Notes under the pieces: model-generated | What the model saw: the letters and a program-made list of their open reading frames with translations, nothing else | Databases searched by the model: none | Told to the model about the DNA's origin: nothing | Program-made: the position numbers and the translations under genes | Source of the DNA: Extensimonas perlucida | GTDB lineage: Bacteria; Pseudomonadota; Gammaproteobacteria; Burkholderiales; Burkholderiaceae_C | NCBI RefSeq assembly: GCF_007655255.1 | Contig: NZ_VMYE01000003.1 | Span: 62,001 to 126,000, forward strand | Length of the DNA: 64,000 nucleotides | Reading direction: 5' to 3' | In this document: positions 22,438 to 32,149 of the stretch, piece after piece | Position numbering within the stretch: the first letter of the stretch is position 1 | How the letters are laid out: the number at the start of each line of letters is the position of its first letter

Positions 22438-23652
22438 TCAGGGGCATTCACCTGCGGTATCTGGGGGCTCTGGCCCTTCGCTGCCCGGCGCGCCGGCAGC
22501 AAGCACCGTGCGCGCCAGTTGCGCGCGCAGCAGCTCCAACCCCTCGCCTGTGCGCGCGCTCACGAAAATGCGCTCCACGGGCTGGCCCACGCGCTCATAG
22601 ACATCCTGCAGCGCGGCGGGCCGCTGCTCTGGAGCCAGGGCGTCGAGCTTGTTGAAGACCAGCAGCTGCGGCACCTGCGCGGCGCCGATTTCGGCGAGCA
22701 CGCGCTCCACCTGCGCGATCTGCTCGGGGAAATGCGGGTTTGCGGCATCGACCACGTGCAGCAGCAGGTCGGCATCGACGGCCTCCTGCAGCGTGGCCTC
22801 GAAGGCATCGACCAGGCCGTGCGGCAAGTCGCGGATGAAGCCCACCGTGTCCGACAGCGACACCGAGCGCTGCGCGTCCGCAAGGTAGAGCTGGCGCGTC
22901 GTGGTGTCCAGCGTCGCGAACAGCTGGTTGGCCGCATAGGCCTGCGCCTTCACGAGCGCATTGAACAGCGTGGACTTGCCCGCGTTGGTGTAGCCCACGA
23001 GCGAGATATTGAAGGTGTCGCGCCGTGCGCGCTGGCGCCGCTGCGTGGCGCGCTGGCGCTTGACCTTGGCCAAGCGCTCCTTGGTGCGCAAAATGGCCTG
23101 GCCGATCATGCGCCGGTCGAGCTCGATCTGCGTCTCGCCCGGGCCGCCGCGCGCGCCTATGCCGCCGCGCTGGCGCTCCAGGTGCGACCAGCGCCGCACG
23201 AGCCGCGTGCTCAGGTACTGCAGGCGCGCGAGTTCGACCTGCAGCTTGCCCTCGTGGCTGCGCGCGCGCTGCGCGAAGATTTCGAGGATCAGCAGCGTGC
23301 GGTCGTTCACGGGCAGCCCCAGGTGCTGCTCCAGGTTGCGCTGCTGCGCCGGGCTCAGCGACTGGTCGAACAGCACCTCCGCGGCGCCGTACATGTGTGC
23401 GAGCGTGCGGATTTCTTCGGCCTTGCCGCTGCCCACGAAGAGCGCGGCGTCGGGCGCCTTGCGTTTGCAGGTGAGGCGCGCCACGGGCTGCATGCCCGCG
23501 GTTTCTGCGAGCAGGCCCAATTCTTCGAGCTTGTGATCGAAATGCGGCAGACCGAAGTCCACGCCCACCAGCAGTACCGGCGCAAGGGCTGCTGGCGCCG
23601 CCGCAGCAGCGCCGCGCACGGCCGGTTTTTCAGCGAGAGATGCTTCGGTCAA
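22438..23652 (-). CDS. hflX: GTPase HflX (ribosome rescue/splitting)
   Basis: The 404-residue protein is an Obg-HflX GTPase that splits stalled ribosomes, especially after heat shock. It has an N-terminal HflX domain, the Gly-rich linker with QRGGIGARGGPGETQIELDR and the G domain with GYTNAGKSTLFNAL (G1) and DTVGFIRDLPH (G3). It begins immediately after hfq, and the stop/start spacing implies one transcript. Confidence 0.94.
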   Translation of the reverse strand: MTEASLAEKPAVRGAAAAAPAALAPVLLVGVDFGLPHFDHKLEELGLLAETAGMQPVARLTCKRKAPDAALFVGSGKAEEIRTLAHMYGAAEVLFDQSLSPAQQRNLEQHLGLPVNDRTLLILEIFAQRARSHEGKLQVELARLQYLSTRLVRRWSHLERQRGGIGARGGPGETQIELDRRMIGQAILRTKERLAKVKRQRATQRRQRARRDTFNISLVGYTNAGKSTLFNALVKAQAYAANQLFATLDTTTRQLYLADAQRSVSLSDTVGFIRDLPHGLVDAFEATLQEAVDADLLLHVVDAANPHFPEQIAQVERVLAEIGAAQVPQLLVFNKLDALAPEQRPAALQDVYERVGQPVERIFVSARTGEGLELLRAQLARTVLAAGAPGSEGPEPPDTAGECP

Positions 23653-23907
23653 TCAGTGACCGCCCCCTTCGGCGTCGGCAGTCTCGGCGAGCGAAAAATT
23701 CACCGGGCGGCTTGGAACGATGGTGGAGATGGCATGTTTGTAGACCATCTGGGTCAAGGTGTTGCGCAGCAGCACCACGTATTGATCGAAGGATTCGATC
23801 TGCCCCTGCAACTTGATGCCGTTGACCAGGTAGATCGATACGGGCACATGCTCGCGGCGCAAGGCGTTGAGGAAGGGGTCTTGAAGAAGCTGACCTTTAT
23901 TGCTCAC
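23653..23907 (-). CDS. hfq: RNA chaperone Hfq
   Basis: The 84-residue Sm-like hexamer binds sRNAs and mRNAs. The sequence [20 protein letters not shown] (Sm1) and the YKH motif in [12 protein letters not shown] (Sm2) are diagnostic. GTG 23907 (MSNKGQ) is chosen because family members start there and GGAG sits 7 bases upstream; an in-frame TTG at 23925 is less likely. The C-terminal tail is short, with a GGGH end. Confidence 0.95.
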   Translation of the reverse strand: MSNKGQLLQDPFLNALRREHVPVSIYLVNGIKLQGQIESFDQYVVLLRNTLTQMVYKHAISTIVPSRPVNFSLAETADAEGGGH

Positions 23908-24076
23908 GATATTCTCCGTGTTCAACTATTGTTGTAAACCGGCACCTTACCACAGCGCCTAAACCCTTAGAGACCGTGCGACGCATCGGCCGAACGGCAA
24001 AGAAAACACCACATGGGGGCAGCAGACTGCCTTTCAAGCATGTAGCGTCATTTGTTCTGAACAGTCCGGGCGCCGC

Positions 24077-25000
24077 TCACCACGCCGGCACCGGCTGCGC
24101 GAAGCCGCGCGGCGCCTCGCGCTCGTCATCGAAGCTCACGAGCTCCCACGCGCTGCGCTCGGCCAGCAGCGCGCGCAGCAACTGGTTGTTGAGCGCATGA
24201 CCCGAGCGGAATGCGCTGTAGGCCGCGAGCAGCGGCTTGCCCAGCAGATACAGGTCGCCCATGGCGTCGAGGATCTTGTGCTTGACGAATTCGTCGTCGT
24301 AGCGCAGGCCCTCGCTGTTGAGCACCTTGTAGTCGTCCATGACGATGGCGTTGTCCAGGCCGCCGCCCAGCGCGAGGCCGTTGGCGCGCATCATCTCGAC
24401 GTCGCGCGTGAAGCCGAAGGTGCGCGCGCGTGCGATGTCGCGGCTGTAGCGGCCCGAGCCCAGGTCGAACTCGACGCGCTGGCCCGTGGCATCGACGGCG
24501 GGGTGGTCGAAATCGATCTCGAAGCTGAGCTTGAAGCCGTGGTAGGGATCAAGGCGCGCCCATTTGGCCTGCACGCCCTCGCCTTCGCGCACTTCGACGG
24601 GGCACAGCACACGAATGAAGCGCCGCGGTGCGTTTTGCAGCACGATGCCGGCACTTTGCAGCAAAAAGACGAACGATGCGGCCGAGCCGTCGAGGATGGG
24701 CACCTCTTCGGCCGTAATGTCCACGTAAAGATTGTCCAGCCCCAGGCCCGCGCAGGCCGACATCAGGTGCTCCACGGTGTGCACCTTGGCGTGGCCGCTG
24801 CCTATGGTCGAGGCCATGCGCGTGTCGGTGACGGCCTCGGCGCTGACCGGAATGTCCACGGGCTCGGGCAGGTCGATGCGGCGAAACACGATGCCCGTAT
24901 CGGGCGGAGCCGGACGCAGCGTGAGCTCCACGCGCTGCCCGCTGTGCAGGCCTACGCCCACGGCGCGGGTCAGGGTCTTGAGGGTGCGTTGCTGGAGCAT
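24077..25000 (-). CDS. lpxC: UDP-3-O-acyl-N-acetylglucosamine deacetylase
   Basis: The 307-residue zinc amidase carries out the committed step of lipid A synthesis. Zinc ligands are visible in [10 protein letters not shown] and in [15 protein letters not shown] (His and Asp), and the N-terminal [16 protein letters not shown] is typical. It is the last gene of the dcw cluster, 74 bases after ftsZ. Confidence 0.96.
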   Translation of the reverse strand: MLQQRTLKTLTRAVGVGLHSGQRVELTLRPAPPDTGIVFRRIDLPEPVDIPVSAEAVTDTRMASTIGSGHAKVHTVEHLMSACAGLGLDNLYVDITAEEVPILDGSAASFVFLLQSAGIVLQNAPRRFIRVLCPVEVREGEGVQAKWARLDPYHGFKLSFEIDFDHPAVDATGQRVEFDLGSGRYSRDIARARTFGFTRDVEMMRANGLALGGGLDNAIVMDDYKVLNSEGLRYDDEFVKHKILDAMGDLYLLGKPLLAAYSAFRSGHALNNQLLRALLAERSAWELVSFDDEREAPRGFAQPVPAW

Positions 25001-25074
25001 GGCGCAATTTTACGCCGCCATGACAGCACGCACTTGCGCTCTGCCACTATCGCCGTGATAGCTATTTAGGCAGA

Positions 25075-26298
25075 TCAGTCGGCCTGTTTGCGCAGATATG
25101 CGGGGATTTCGACCTCCTCCATGCCGCCCATGGAAAGCGCATCCACGCGCGCTGCCGCCGTAGAGGCAGCACGGTTGTTGCGCCATACGCTGGGCGTCTT
25201 CATGTTGCCGTAGTCGGTGGGTATGCCGGACACGACCGCTGCGGGGGCAACGCCGCCGCCGGGCATGGCAAAGGACAGGTTGTCCGTGCCGGTGCGCAGG
25301 CCACCCTGCACCACCGAAATCGGCTGGCGGCGCGTGTTCGGGCGCGACAGCCCCGTGGCCACCACGGTCACGCGGATGGCGTCGCCCAGGCTGTCGTCGT
25401 AGGCCGCACCGAAGATCACGTGCGCATCGGGCGAGGCATAGGCGTTGATGGTGTTCATGGCCAGGCGCGACTCGGACAGCTTGAGGCTGCCCTTGCTTGC
25501 CGTGACCAGCACCAGCACGCCCTTGGCGCCCGACAGGTCTATGCCTTCGAGCAGCGGGCAGGCGATGGCCTGCTCGGCGGCGATACGCGCGCGGTCGGGC
25601 CCGGTGGCCGTGGCCGTGCCCATCATGGCCTTGCCCGGCTCGCCCATGACGGTGCGCACGTCCTCGAAGTCCACGTTCACCTGGCCGTACTCGTTGATGA
25701 TCTCGGCAATGCCGCCCACGGCATTCTTGAGCACGTCGTTGGCGTGCGCGAAGGCTTCGTCCTGTGTGATGTCGTCGCCCAGCACTTCGAGCAGCTTTTC
25801 GTTGAGCACAACGATGAGCGAATCGACGTTGGCCTCGAGTTCGGCCAGGCCGCTGTCGGCATTGTTCATGCGGCGCCCGCCCTCCCATTCGAAGGGCTTG
25901 GTGACCACGCCCACGGTGAGGATGCCCATTTCCTTGGCCACGCGCGCGATCACCGGCGCGGCGCCCGTGCCCGTGCCACCGCCCATGCCTGCGGTGATGA
26001 ACAGCATGTGCGCGCCGCTGATGGCGCTGCGGATGTCCTCCACGGCCGCTTCGGCGGCGTCGCGCCCCTTGTCGGGCTTGCTGCCCGCGCCCAGGCCGCT
26101 CTGGCCGAGCTGGATGACGCGGTGCGCCGAGCTGCGCGTGAGCGCCTGCGAGTCGGTGTTCGCGGCGATGAACTCCACCCCCTGTACCTGGCGGCCGATC
26201 ATGTGCTCGACGGCATTGCTGCCGCCGCCGCCCACGCCGATCACCTTGATCTGGGTGCCCTGGTTGAACTCTTCGACTTCAATCATTTCGATGCTCAT
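25075..26298 (-). CDS. ftsZ: Cell division tubulin FtsZ
   Basis: The 407-residue GTPase polymerises into the Z-ring. The tubulin signature GGGTGTGAAPVIA and the T1 loop GVGGGGSNAVEHM are intact. A variable Ala/Gly-rich linker leads to the conserved C-terminal peptide EIPAYLRKQAD that binds FtsA. ATG 26298 has an AGGAG site. A 186-base gap separates it from ftsA and may hold a separate ftsZ promoter. Confidence 0.97.
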   Translation of the reverse strand: MSIEMIEVEEFNQGTQIKVIGVGGGGSNAVEHMIGRQVQGVEFIAANTDSQALTRSSAHRVIQLGQSGLGAGSKPDKGRDAAEAAVEDIRSAISGAHMLFITAGMGGGTGTGAAPVIARVAKEMGILTVGVVTKPFEWEGGRRMNNADSGLAELEANVDSLIVVLNEKLLEVLGDDITQDEAFAHANDVLKNAVGGIAEIINEYGQVNVDFEDVRTVMGEPGKAMMGTATATGPDRARIAAEQAIACPLLEGIDLSGAKGVLVLVTASKGSLKLSESRLAMNTINAYASPDAHVIFGAAYDDSLGDAIRVTVVATGLSRPNTRRQPISVVQGGLRTGTDNLSFAMPGGGVAPAAVVSGIPTDYGNMKTPSVWRNNRAASTAAARVDALSMGGMEEVEIPAYLRKQAD

Positions 26299-26484
26299 GG
26301 CCTTGCTCCTTGGGATGTGACGCGCTGGTTTCGCGTGTGTGCGGATGGAAGAAAAAAGGAAAGGAAAACAAAAAACGGTGGCAACAAGGGGGCGCTGCAG
26401 TGCGCGGCGGGCCGGTGCTGCGCCAGCGGCCGCGCGGAATGCGGCGGCGCGGGCCGCGCGGGTGCCAGATGGTGGGCTGCATGG

Positions 26485-27714
26485 TCAGAAGTTCCCCACG
26501 ATGAAGTCCTTGACGCGGCCCAGCATGGTCTTCATGGAGCCGCTTTTCTGCGCCACCTTGAAGCCGCGCAGGCGCGCCAGGCGCGCTTCTTCGAGCAGGC
26601 CCATGACGGTGGCGGCGCGCGGCTGCGCGACCATGTCGGCGAGCGCGCTCGCATACTTGGGCACGCCGCGGCGCACGGGCTTGAGGAAGATGTCCTCGCC
26701 GAGCTCGACCATGCCGGGCATGACGCTGCTGCCGCCCGTGAGCACTATGCCCGAGGAGAGCACCTCCTCGTAGCCCGACTCGCGCACCACCTGCTGCACG
26801 AGCGCGAAAATTTCTTCCACGCGCGGCTCGATCACGCCGGCCAGCGCCTGCTTGCCGAGCATGCGCGGGCCGCGGTCGCCCAGGCCGGGCACCTCGACCT
26901 GCGCCTCGGGGTCGGCGAGCAGCTGTTTGGCGCAGCCGCTTTCGACCTTGATGTCTTCGGCGTCCTTGGTGGGGGTGCGCAGCGCCATCGCGATGTCGCT
27001 CGTGATGAGGTCGCCCGCGATCGGGATCACCGCCGTGTGGCGGATCGCGCCGCCCGTGAAAATGGCCACGTCGGTGGTGCCCGCGCCGATGTCCACCACG
27101 GCCACGCCGAGCTCGCGTTCGTCGTCGGTGAGCACGGCCTGGCTCGATGCCAGCGGATTGAGCAGCAGCTGCTCGACCTCGAGGCCGCAGCGGCGCACGC
27201 ACTTGATGATGTTTTCGGCCGCGCTCTGCGCGCCGGTCACGATGTGCACCTTGGCTTCGAGGCGGATGCCGCTCATGCCGATGGGCTCTTTCACGTCCTG
27301 GCCGTCGATCACGAACTCCTGCGGCTCGACGAGCAGCAGACGCTGGTCGGAGGAGATGTTCACGGCCTTGGCCGTCTCGACCACGCGCGCCACGTCGGCG
27401 GGCGTGACCTCTTTGTCCTTGACGGCGACCATGCCGCTGGAGTTCAGGCCGCGGATGTGGCTGCCCGTGATGCCGGTATAGACGCGCTGGATCTTGCAGT
27501 CGGCCATGAACTCGGCCTCTTTGAGCGCCTGCTGGATGCTTTGCACGGTGGCCTCGATGTTCACCACCACGCCGCGCTTGAGGCCGTTGCTCGGCGCCAC
27601 GCCCAGGCCCGCGAGCTTGAGCTCGCCCGTGGGCAGCACCTCGGCCACCACGGCCATGATCTTGGCCGTGCCTATGTCCAGCCCCACCACCACATCTTTG
27701 TATTCTCTTGCCAT
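26485..27714 (-). CDS. ftsA: Cell division protein FtsA (actin-like)
   Basis: The 409-residue actin-family ATPase tethers FtsZ to the membrane. The phosphate-1 motif VVVGLDIGTAKIMAVV, phosphate-2 VVDIGAGTTDVAIF and adenosine motif VLTGGSSVMPGM are present. A C-terminal amphipathic helix (LGRVKDFIVGNF) is the membrane-targeting sequence. ATG 27714 (MAREYKD) lies one base past the ftsQ stop. Confidence 0.96.
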   Translation of the reverse strand: MAREYKDVVVGLDIGTAKIMAVVAEVLPTGELKLAGLGVAPSNGLKRGVVVNIEATVQSIQQALKEAEFMADCKIQRVYTGITGSHIRGLNSSGMVAVKDKEVTPADVARVVETAKAVNISSDQRLLLVEPQEFVIDGQDVKEPIGMSGIRLEAKVHIVTGAQSAAENIIKCVRRCGLEVEQLLLNPLASSQAVLTDDERELGVAVVDIGAGTTDVAIFTGGAIRHTAVIPIAGDLITSDIAMALRTPTKDAEDIKVESGCAKQLLADPEAQVEVPGLGDRGPRMLGKQALAGVIEPRVEEIFALVQQVVRESGYEEVLSSGIVLTGGSSVMPGMVELGEDIFLKPVRRGVPKYASALADMVAQPRAATVMGLLEEARLARLRGFKVAQKSGSMKTMLGRVKDFIVGNF

Positions 27715-27715
27715 C

Positions 27716-28564
27716 TCAGTGCCTGCCTTTGTCGATGTTTTCGCTTTGCCCGCGCTGCCCACTCTTGCCACTTTTTGGCTTCGCGCCTGGCGGCGCGCCC
27801 TCGGTCACGGTGCTCACGCCGCGCAGGCGCAGCGCGTAGCCGCTCGGGTAGCGCAGGTCGGCCGACTCCAGTGCATCGACGCGCCGGCCGTAGTGCGCGG
27901 CCACCGACGTGACGGTGCGCACGAAGCGCTGCGCGCGCTGCACCAGCTCCTGCGGCGTGCCGCTGCCGAGCTCGACCACGGCGCCGCTGTCCAGCGTGGC
28001 GCGCCAGCCGCCGCGCCCGCTTTGCGCGAGCGTCTGCACCTGCAGCCCGAGCGGCGCGAACACCGGCTGTAGCAGCGCGTGCACCTGCAACATTTCGAGC
28101 GCGTGGCCCTCGGGCGCGATGAGGCGCGGCAGGTCTTCATCGACCATGTCTGTGTTCACCTCGAACACCTCACCCTCGCGGTCCACCATGGTGGTGCTGC
28201 CTTCGGGGCCCCAATAGGCCACCGGGCGGTATTCCTGCAGGTGCACACGCAGGCTGGCCGGGAATTCACGCCGCACCGTGGCCGTGCGCACCCAGGGCAC
28301 CTGCTCGAAGGCCGCGCGCACGGCATGCAAGTCCATGGTGAAAAAATTGCCCGTAAGTTGTGGCGCGACGTTGGCGCGCAGCGTGACCGGGTTGTTGTGC
28401 TCGAGCTCGCCCTCGACAACGATGCGTGTGAGCGCAAATGCCGGCGCGTGCAGCACGCGCCAGACCAGCGCCGCCAGCAGCAGCGCGGCGCAGCCCACGA
28501 ACACGACCGATGCGGTCAGGTTCATGAGCTTGACATCCGGCGGCACGGGCAGCGGGGCATTCAT
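27716..28564 (-). CDS. ftsQ: Cell division protein FtsQ
   Basis: The 282-residue bitopic membrane protein of the FtsQLB complex has a short cytoplasmic end, a membrane helix (residues about 14-36), a POTRA domain (beginning [16 protein letters not shown]) and a beta domain with [17 protein letters not shown]. The ATG overlaps the ddl stop as ATGA at 28561-28564. Confidence 0.93.
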   Translation of the reverse strand: MNAPLPVPPDVKLMNLTASVVFVGCAALLLAALVWRVLHAPAFALTRIVVEGELEHNNPVTLRANVAPQLTGNFFTMDLHAVRAAFEQVPWVRTATVRREFPASLRVHLQEYRPVAYWGPEGSTTMVDREGEVFEVNTDMVDEDLPRLIAPEGHALEMLQVHALLQPVFAPLGLQVQTLAQSGRGGWRATLDSGAVVELGSGTPQELVQRAQRFVRTVTSVAAHYGRRVDALESADLRYPSGYALRLRGVSTVTEGAPPGAKPKSGKSGQRGQSENIDKGRH

Positions 28565-29559
28565 TGCGGTGCGCCTCCCCAGGTGGCGCCGGGCGGCGTG
28601 TCCAGCGTGGCGGTGGCGAGCAGGGCCAGGCACAGGTCTTCGTAGCTGAGGCCCGCGGCGCGCGCCGCCATGGGCACGAGCGAGTGGCCCGTCATGCCCG
28701 GCGAGGTGTTGATTTCGAGCAAAAAGGGCATGCGGTCGCCTTCCCGCACCATGATGTCGGCGCGCGCCCAGCCGCGGCAGCCCAGGCTGCGGTAGGCCGC
28801 GAGCGCCAGCTCCTGCAGCGCATGCTCCTCGGCCTCGGGCAGGCCGCTCGGGCAGTGGTACTGCGTGTCGTCGGTGAAGTATTTGTGCTGGTAGTCGTAG
28901 TTGCCGCCGGGCGCAAGGATGCGGATCAGCGGCAGCGCGCGCGCCTGTGCGCCCGTGCCGAGCACAGCGCAGGTGGTTTCGTCGCCTGCGATGAACTGCT
29001 CGCACAACACCTCGGGGTCGTAGCGCGCGGCGAGCGCGTAGGCGGCGGCGCACTCGTGCGGCAGGTGCACCTTGGTAAGGCCTATGGTCGAGCCTTCGCG
29101 CGCGGGCTTGACGATCATGGGCGCGCCCAGCGCCTGCAGCGCCTGCACGGTTTCGTCGGCGCTGGCCACCTGACGCCAGTCGGGCGTGGGCAGGCCGTCG
29201 GCGCGCCACAGGCGCTTGGTCATGGTCTTGTCCATGGCCACGCTCGAAGCGAGCACGCCCGAGCCGGTGTAGGGAATGCCCAGCAGCTCGAGCGCGCCCT
29301 GCACCGTGCCGTCCTCGCCGTGGCGGCCGTGCAGCGCTATGAAGCAGCGCGCAAAGCCCTGCTGCCTGAGCGCGCCGAGCTCCTGCGTGGCCGGGTCGAA
29401 CGCATGCGCATCGACGCCGCGCACGCGCAGCGCCTGCAGCACGCCCTGGCCCGACATCAGCGAGATGTCGCGCTCGGCCGAGGTGCCGCCCAGGAGCACG
29501 GCAACCTTGCCCAGTGCGGCCACGTCGATACTGTGGAGTTTGAGGTCAAAATGGCTCAT
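28561..29559 (-). CDS. ddl: D-alanine--D-alanine ligase
   Basis: The 332-residue ATP-grasp enzyme makes the D-Ala-D-Ala dipeptide for Mur[21 protein letters not shown] is the N-terminal signature, and [18 protein letters not shown] is the C-terminal metal/ATP motif. The DdlB-type location between murC and ftsQ is standard. The start codon ATG 29559 (MSHFDLK) overlaps the murC stop and falls inside a dispersed repeat. Confidence 0.95.
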   Translation of the reverse strand: MSHFDLKLHSIDVAALGKVAVLLGGTSAERDISLMSGQGVLQALRVRGVDAHAFDPATQELGALRQQGFARCFIALHGRHGEDGTVQGALELLGIPYTGSGVLASSVAMDKTMTKRLWRADGLPTPDWRQVASADETVQALQALGAPMIVKPAREGSTIGLTKVHLPHECAAAYALAARYDPEVLCEQFIAGDETTCAVLGTGAQARALPLIRILAPGGNYDYQHKYFTDDTQYHCPSGLPEAEEHALQELALAAYRSLGCRGWARADIMVREGDRMPFLLEINTSPGMTGHSLVPMAARAAGLSYEDLCLALLATATLDTPPGATWGGAPQ

Positions 29560-29590
29560 AGCGCTTGTTCCACCTGCGCAAGCAGCTCCT
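29548..29590 (-). repeat. Dispersed ~45-bp motif spanning the murC/ddl junction
   Basis: The minus strand reads GGAGCTGCTTGCGCAGG, GGAACAAGCGCTATGAG and CCATTTT. It encodes the last residues of MurC ([11 protein letters not shown]) and the first codons of Ddl. Confidence 0.65.
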
Positions 29591-30989
29591 TGGGTTGTAG
29601 CAATGCGACGACTTTCGCGGGCACGGCCCCGATCGAGCCCGCGCCCATGCACAGCACCACGTCACCGGCGCGCGCGTTTGCGGCGATGGCCTGCGGCAGC
29701 TCGGCCACGTCGGCGATGAACACGGGCTCCACCTTGCCGGCCACGCGCAGCGCGCGCGCGAGCGTGCGCCCGTCGGCTGCGACCACGGGCGCCTCGCCCG
29801 CGGCATAGACCTCGGTGAGCAGCACGGCGTCTGCGCTGCCGATGACCTGCACGAAGTCCTCGAAGCAGTCGCGCGTGCGGCTGTAGCGGTGCGGCTGGAA
29901 GGCCAGCACCAGGCGCCGGCCCGGAAACGCGCCGCGCGCCGCCGCGAGCGTGGCCGCCATCTCGGCCGGGTGGTGGCCGTAGTCGTCGATCAGCGTGAAC
30001 CTGCCGCCACCCTGCGCGGGCAGCTCGCCATAGCGCTGAAAGCGCCGTCCCACGCCCTTGAAGCCCGCGAGCGCGCGCAGCACGGCCTCGTCGGGAATGT
30101 TGAGCTCGACCGCGACGGCGATGGCGGCGAGCGCGTTGAGCACGTTGTGCGCGCCCGCGAGGTTGAGCACCACGTCGAGGTCGGGCAGCTGCACGCCGTT
30201 GCGCCGCTGCACCGTGAAGCGCATCTGCCCGCCTTCGGCGCGCACCTCGACGGCGCGCACCTGCGCGTCCTCGGCAAAGCCGTAGCTCGTGACCGGGCAG
30301 GTCACTTCGGGCAAGATCTCGCGCACCGCGGGGCTTTCGAGGCACAAAATGGCCGCGCCGTAAAACGGCATACGGTGCAGAAACTCGACGAAGGCTTTTT
30401 TCAGCCGCCCGAAGTCGTGCCCGTAGGTTTCCATGTGGTCGGCGTCGATGTTGGTGACCACGGCCATCACGGGCAGCAGGTTGAGGAAGGACGCGTCGGA
30501 TTCGTCGGCCTCGACCACGATGTAGTCGCCCTGACCCAGGCGCGCGTTCGCGCCCGCGCTGTTCAGGCGCCCGCCGATCACGAAGGTCGGGTCCAGCCCG
30601 GCCTCGGCAAGCACGCTGGTCACGAGGCTGGTGGTCGTGGTCTTGCCGTGCGTGCCCGCGATCGCGATGCCACGCTTGAGGCGCATGAGCTCGGCCAGCA
30701 TGAGCGCGCGCGGCACCACGGGAATCTTGCGCGCGCGCGCCGCGACCACCTCGGGGTTGTCGGGCTTGACCGCGGTGGAGGTGACCACGGCGTCGGCGTC
30801 GGCGATGTGCGCGGCGTCGTGCCCCACCGCAGTGCGTATGCCCAGGGCCGCGAGGCGGCGCAGCGTGGCGCTGTCGGCCTGGTCCGAGCCCGAAATGGCG
30901 TAGCCCAGGTTATGCAGCACTTCGGCAATGCCGCTCATGCCGGCGCCGCCGATGCCGACGAAGTGGATGTGGCGGATGGCGTGCTTCAT
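29556..30989 (-). CDS. murC: UDP-N-acetylmuramate--L-alanine ligase
   Basis: The 477-residue Mur ligase adds L-Ala to UDP-MurNAc. The nucleotide fold start [17 protein letters not shown], the ATP loop [12 protein letters not shown] and [10 protein letters not shown] are typical. It has ATGA overlaps at both ends: start with murG (30986-30989), stop with ddl (29556-29559). Confidence 0.96.
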   Translation of the reverse strand: MKHAIRHIHFVGIGGAGMSGIAEVLHNLGYAISGSDQADSATLRRLAALGIRTAVGHDAAHIADADAVVTSTAVKPDNPEVVAARARKIPVVPRALMLAELMRLKRGIAIAGTHGKTTTTSLVTSVLAEAGLDPTFVIGGRLNSAGANARLGQGDYIVVEADESDASFLNLLPVMAVVTNIDADHMETYGHDFGRLKKAFVEFLHRMPFYGAAILCLESPAVREILPEVTCPVTSYGFAEDAQVRAVEVRAEGGQMRFTVQRRNGVQLPDLDVVLNLAGAHNVLNALAAIAVAVELNIPDEAVLRALAGFKGVGRRFQRYGELPAQGGGRFTLIDDYGHHPAEMAATLAAARGAFPGRRLVLAFQPHRYSRTRDCFEDFVQVIGSADAVLLTEVYAAGEAPVVAADGRTLARALRVAGKVEPVFIADVAELPQAIAANARAGDVVLCMGAGSIGAVPAKVVALLQPKELLAQVEQAL

Positions 30990-32050
30990 GCGGCGAACTC
31001 CTCGCACGCGGCGACGATGGCCTGTGTGGCTTCTGTTTTTTGCATCATTTTGGCCTTTTGCGCAGTGTTCATCAGCGTGAGGCGATCTAGATTCGATAGC
31101 ATTGTGGCGAGTTTTTCAGGGCTCAATTCCTGCTGCGGCACGAGCCAGCCGCCGCCCGCGTCGGTCAGAAAGCGCGCATTGCGCGTCTGGTGGTCATCGA
31201 CCGCGAACGGAAAGGGCACGAAGATCGCGGCCGCGCCCACGGCGGCGATCTCGGTCACGGTGCTCGCGCCCGCGCGGCAGACGATCACGTCGGCGGTGGC
31301 AAAGGCGCTCGCCGTGTCCTCGATGAAGGGCGTGAGTTCGGCCTGCACACCCGCAGCGGCGTAGTGCGCGCGCAGGGCTTCGAGCTGCGCGGCGCCGCTT
31401 TGGTGCGTGACCCGCGGACGGGCTTCGGGCGCCATCAGCGCGAGCGCCTGCGGCACGATCTCATTGAGCGCGCGCGCCCCCAGGCTGCCGCCCACCACGA
31501 GCAAGCGCAGCGGGCCATTGCGATCGGCAAAGCGCGCGGCGGGCGCGGGTTGGCGCAAAAACGCCTCCCGCAGCGGGTTGCCCACCCACTGCGCGCCCGG
31601 CAGCGCCTCGGGGAAGGCCGTGAACACACGATCCGCCAGGCGCGCGAGCAGCTTGTTCGCCATGCCGGCGATGGAGTTTTGCTCGTGCAGCACCAGCGGC
31701 TTGCGCGCCAGCGCGGCCATGAGCCCGCCCGGAAAGCTGATGTAGCCGCCCAGCCCCACGACCACGTCGGGCTGCACGCGGCGCAGCACCGCGCGCGCTT
31801 GCGCGAGCGCACGCAGCAGGCGCCCCGGCAGGCGCACCAGCGTACCCAGGCCCTTGCCGCGCACACCAGAAAAATCCACCGCCTCGAAGGCGAAGCCCTG
31901 CGGCACGACGAGGCGCTCTTCCATGCTGCCGGGCGCGCCCAGCCAGTGCACGGCAAAGCCGCGCGCACGCAGCGCCTGCGCCACGGCCAGGCCCGGAAAG
32001 ATATGCCCGCCCGTGCCGCCCGCCATGATGAGGGCCGTCTTGCGCGTCAT
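30986..32050 (-). CDS. murG: UDP-GlcNAc:lipid I N-acetylglucosaminyltransferase
   Basis: The 354-residue GT28 enzyme converts lipid I to lipid II at the inner membrane. [16 protein letters not shown] at the N-terminus and [11 protein letters not shown] and [15 protein letters not shown] in the C-terminal domain are signatures. ATG 32050 (MTRKTAL) is chosen. Unlike the neighbouring junctions it does not overlap the preceding ftsW stop; 79 bases separate them. Near the C-terminus, [17 protein letters not shown] is encoded by a dispersed repeat copy. Confidence 0.95.
   Translation of the reverse strand: MTRKTALIMAGGTGGHIFPGLAVAQALRARGFAVHWLGAPGSMEERLVVPQGFAFEAVDFSGVRGKGLGTLVRLPGRLLRALAQARAVLRRVQPDVVVGLGGYISFPGGLMAALARKPLVLHEQNSIAGMANKLLARLADRVFTAFPEALPGAQWVGNPLREAFLRQPAPAARFADRNGPLRLLVVGGSLGARALNEIVPQALALMAPEARPRVTHQSGAAQLEALRAHYAAAGVQAELTPFIEDTASAFATADVIVCRAGASTVTEIAAVGAAAIFVPFPFAVDDHQTRNARFLTDAGGGWLVPQQELSPEKLATMLSNLDRLTLMNTAQKAKMMQKTEATQAIVAACEEFAA
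31046..31100 (-). repeat. Dispersed motif inside the 3' part of murG
   Basis: The minus strand begins GCTATCGAATCTAGATCGCC and ends GCGCAAAAGGCCAAAATG, which aligns as a degenerate copy of the ~45-bp family. It is read in frame by murG. Confidence 0.5.
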
Positions 32051-32149
32051 ACGCGGCCTCCGCGCACCGGCGCTGCGCGCCTTGCAGCGCTTGCGCGCTG
32101 CCGCAGCTTGTTTTGCCGAAACAAACTGCTCATACGCGGCCTCCGCGCA
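32047..32149 (-). repeat. 20-bp direct repeats and a long hairpin at the ftsW/murG junction
   Basis: TCATACGCGGCCTCCGCGCA occurs at 32047-32066 and again at 32130-32149. The second copy is the end of ftsW, and the first abuts the murG start codon. Around the ftsW stop, AAACAAACTGCTCAT on the minus strand pairs perfectly with ATGAGCAGTTTGTTT across a GC-rich loop. Confidence 0.8.
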
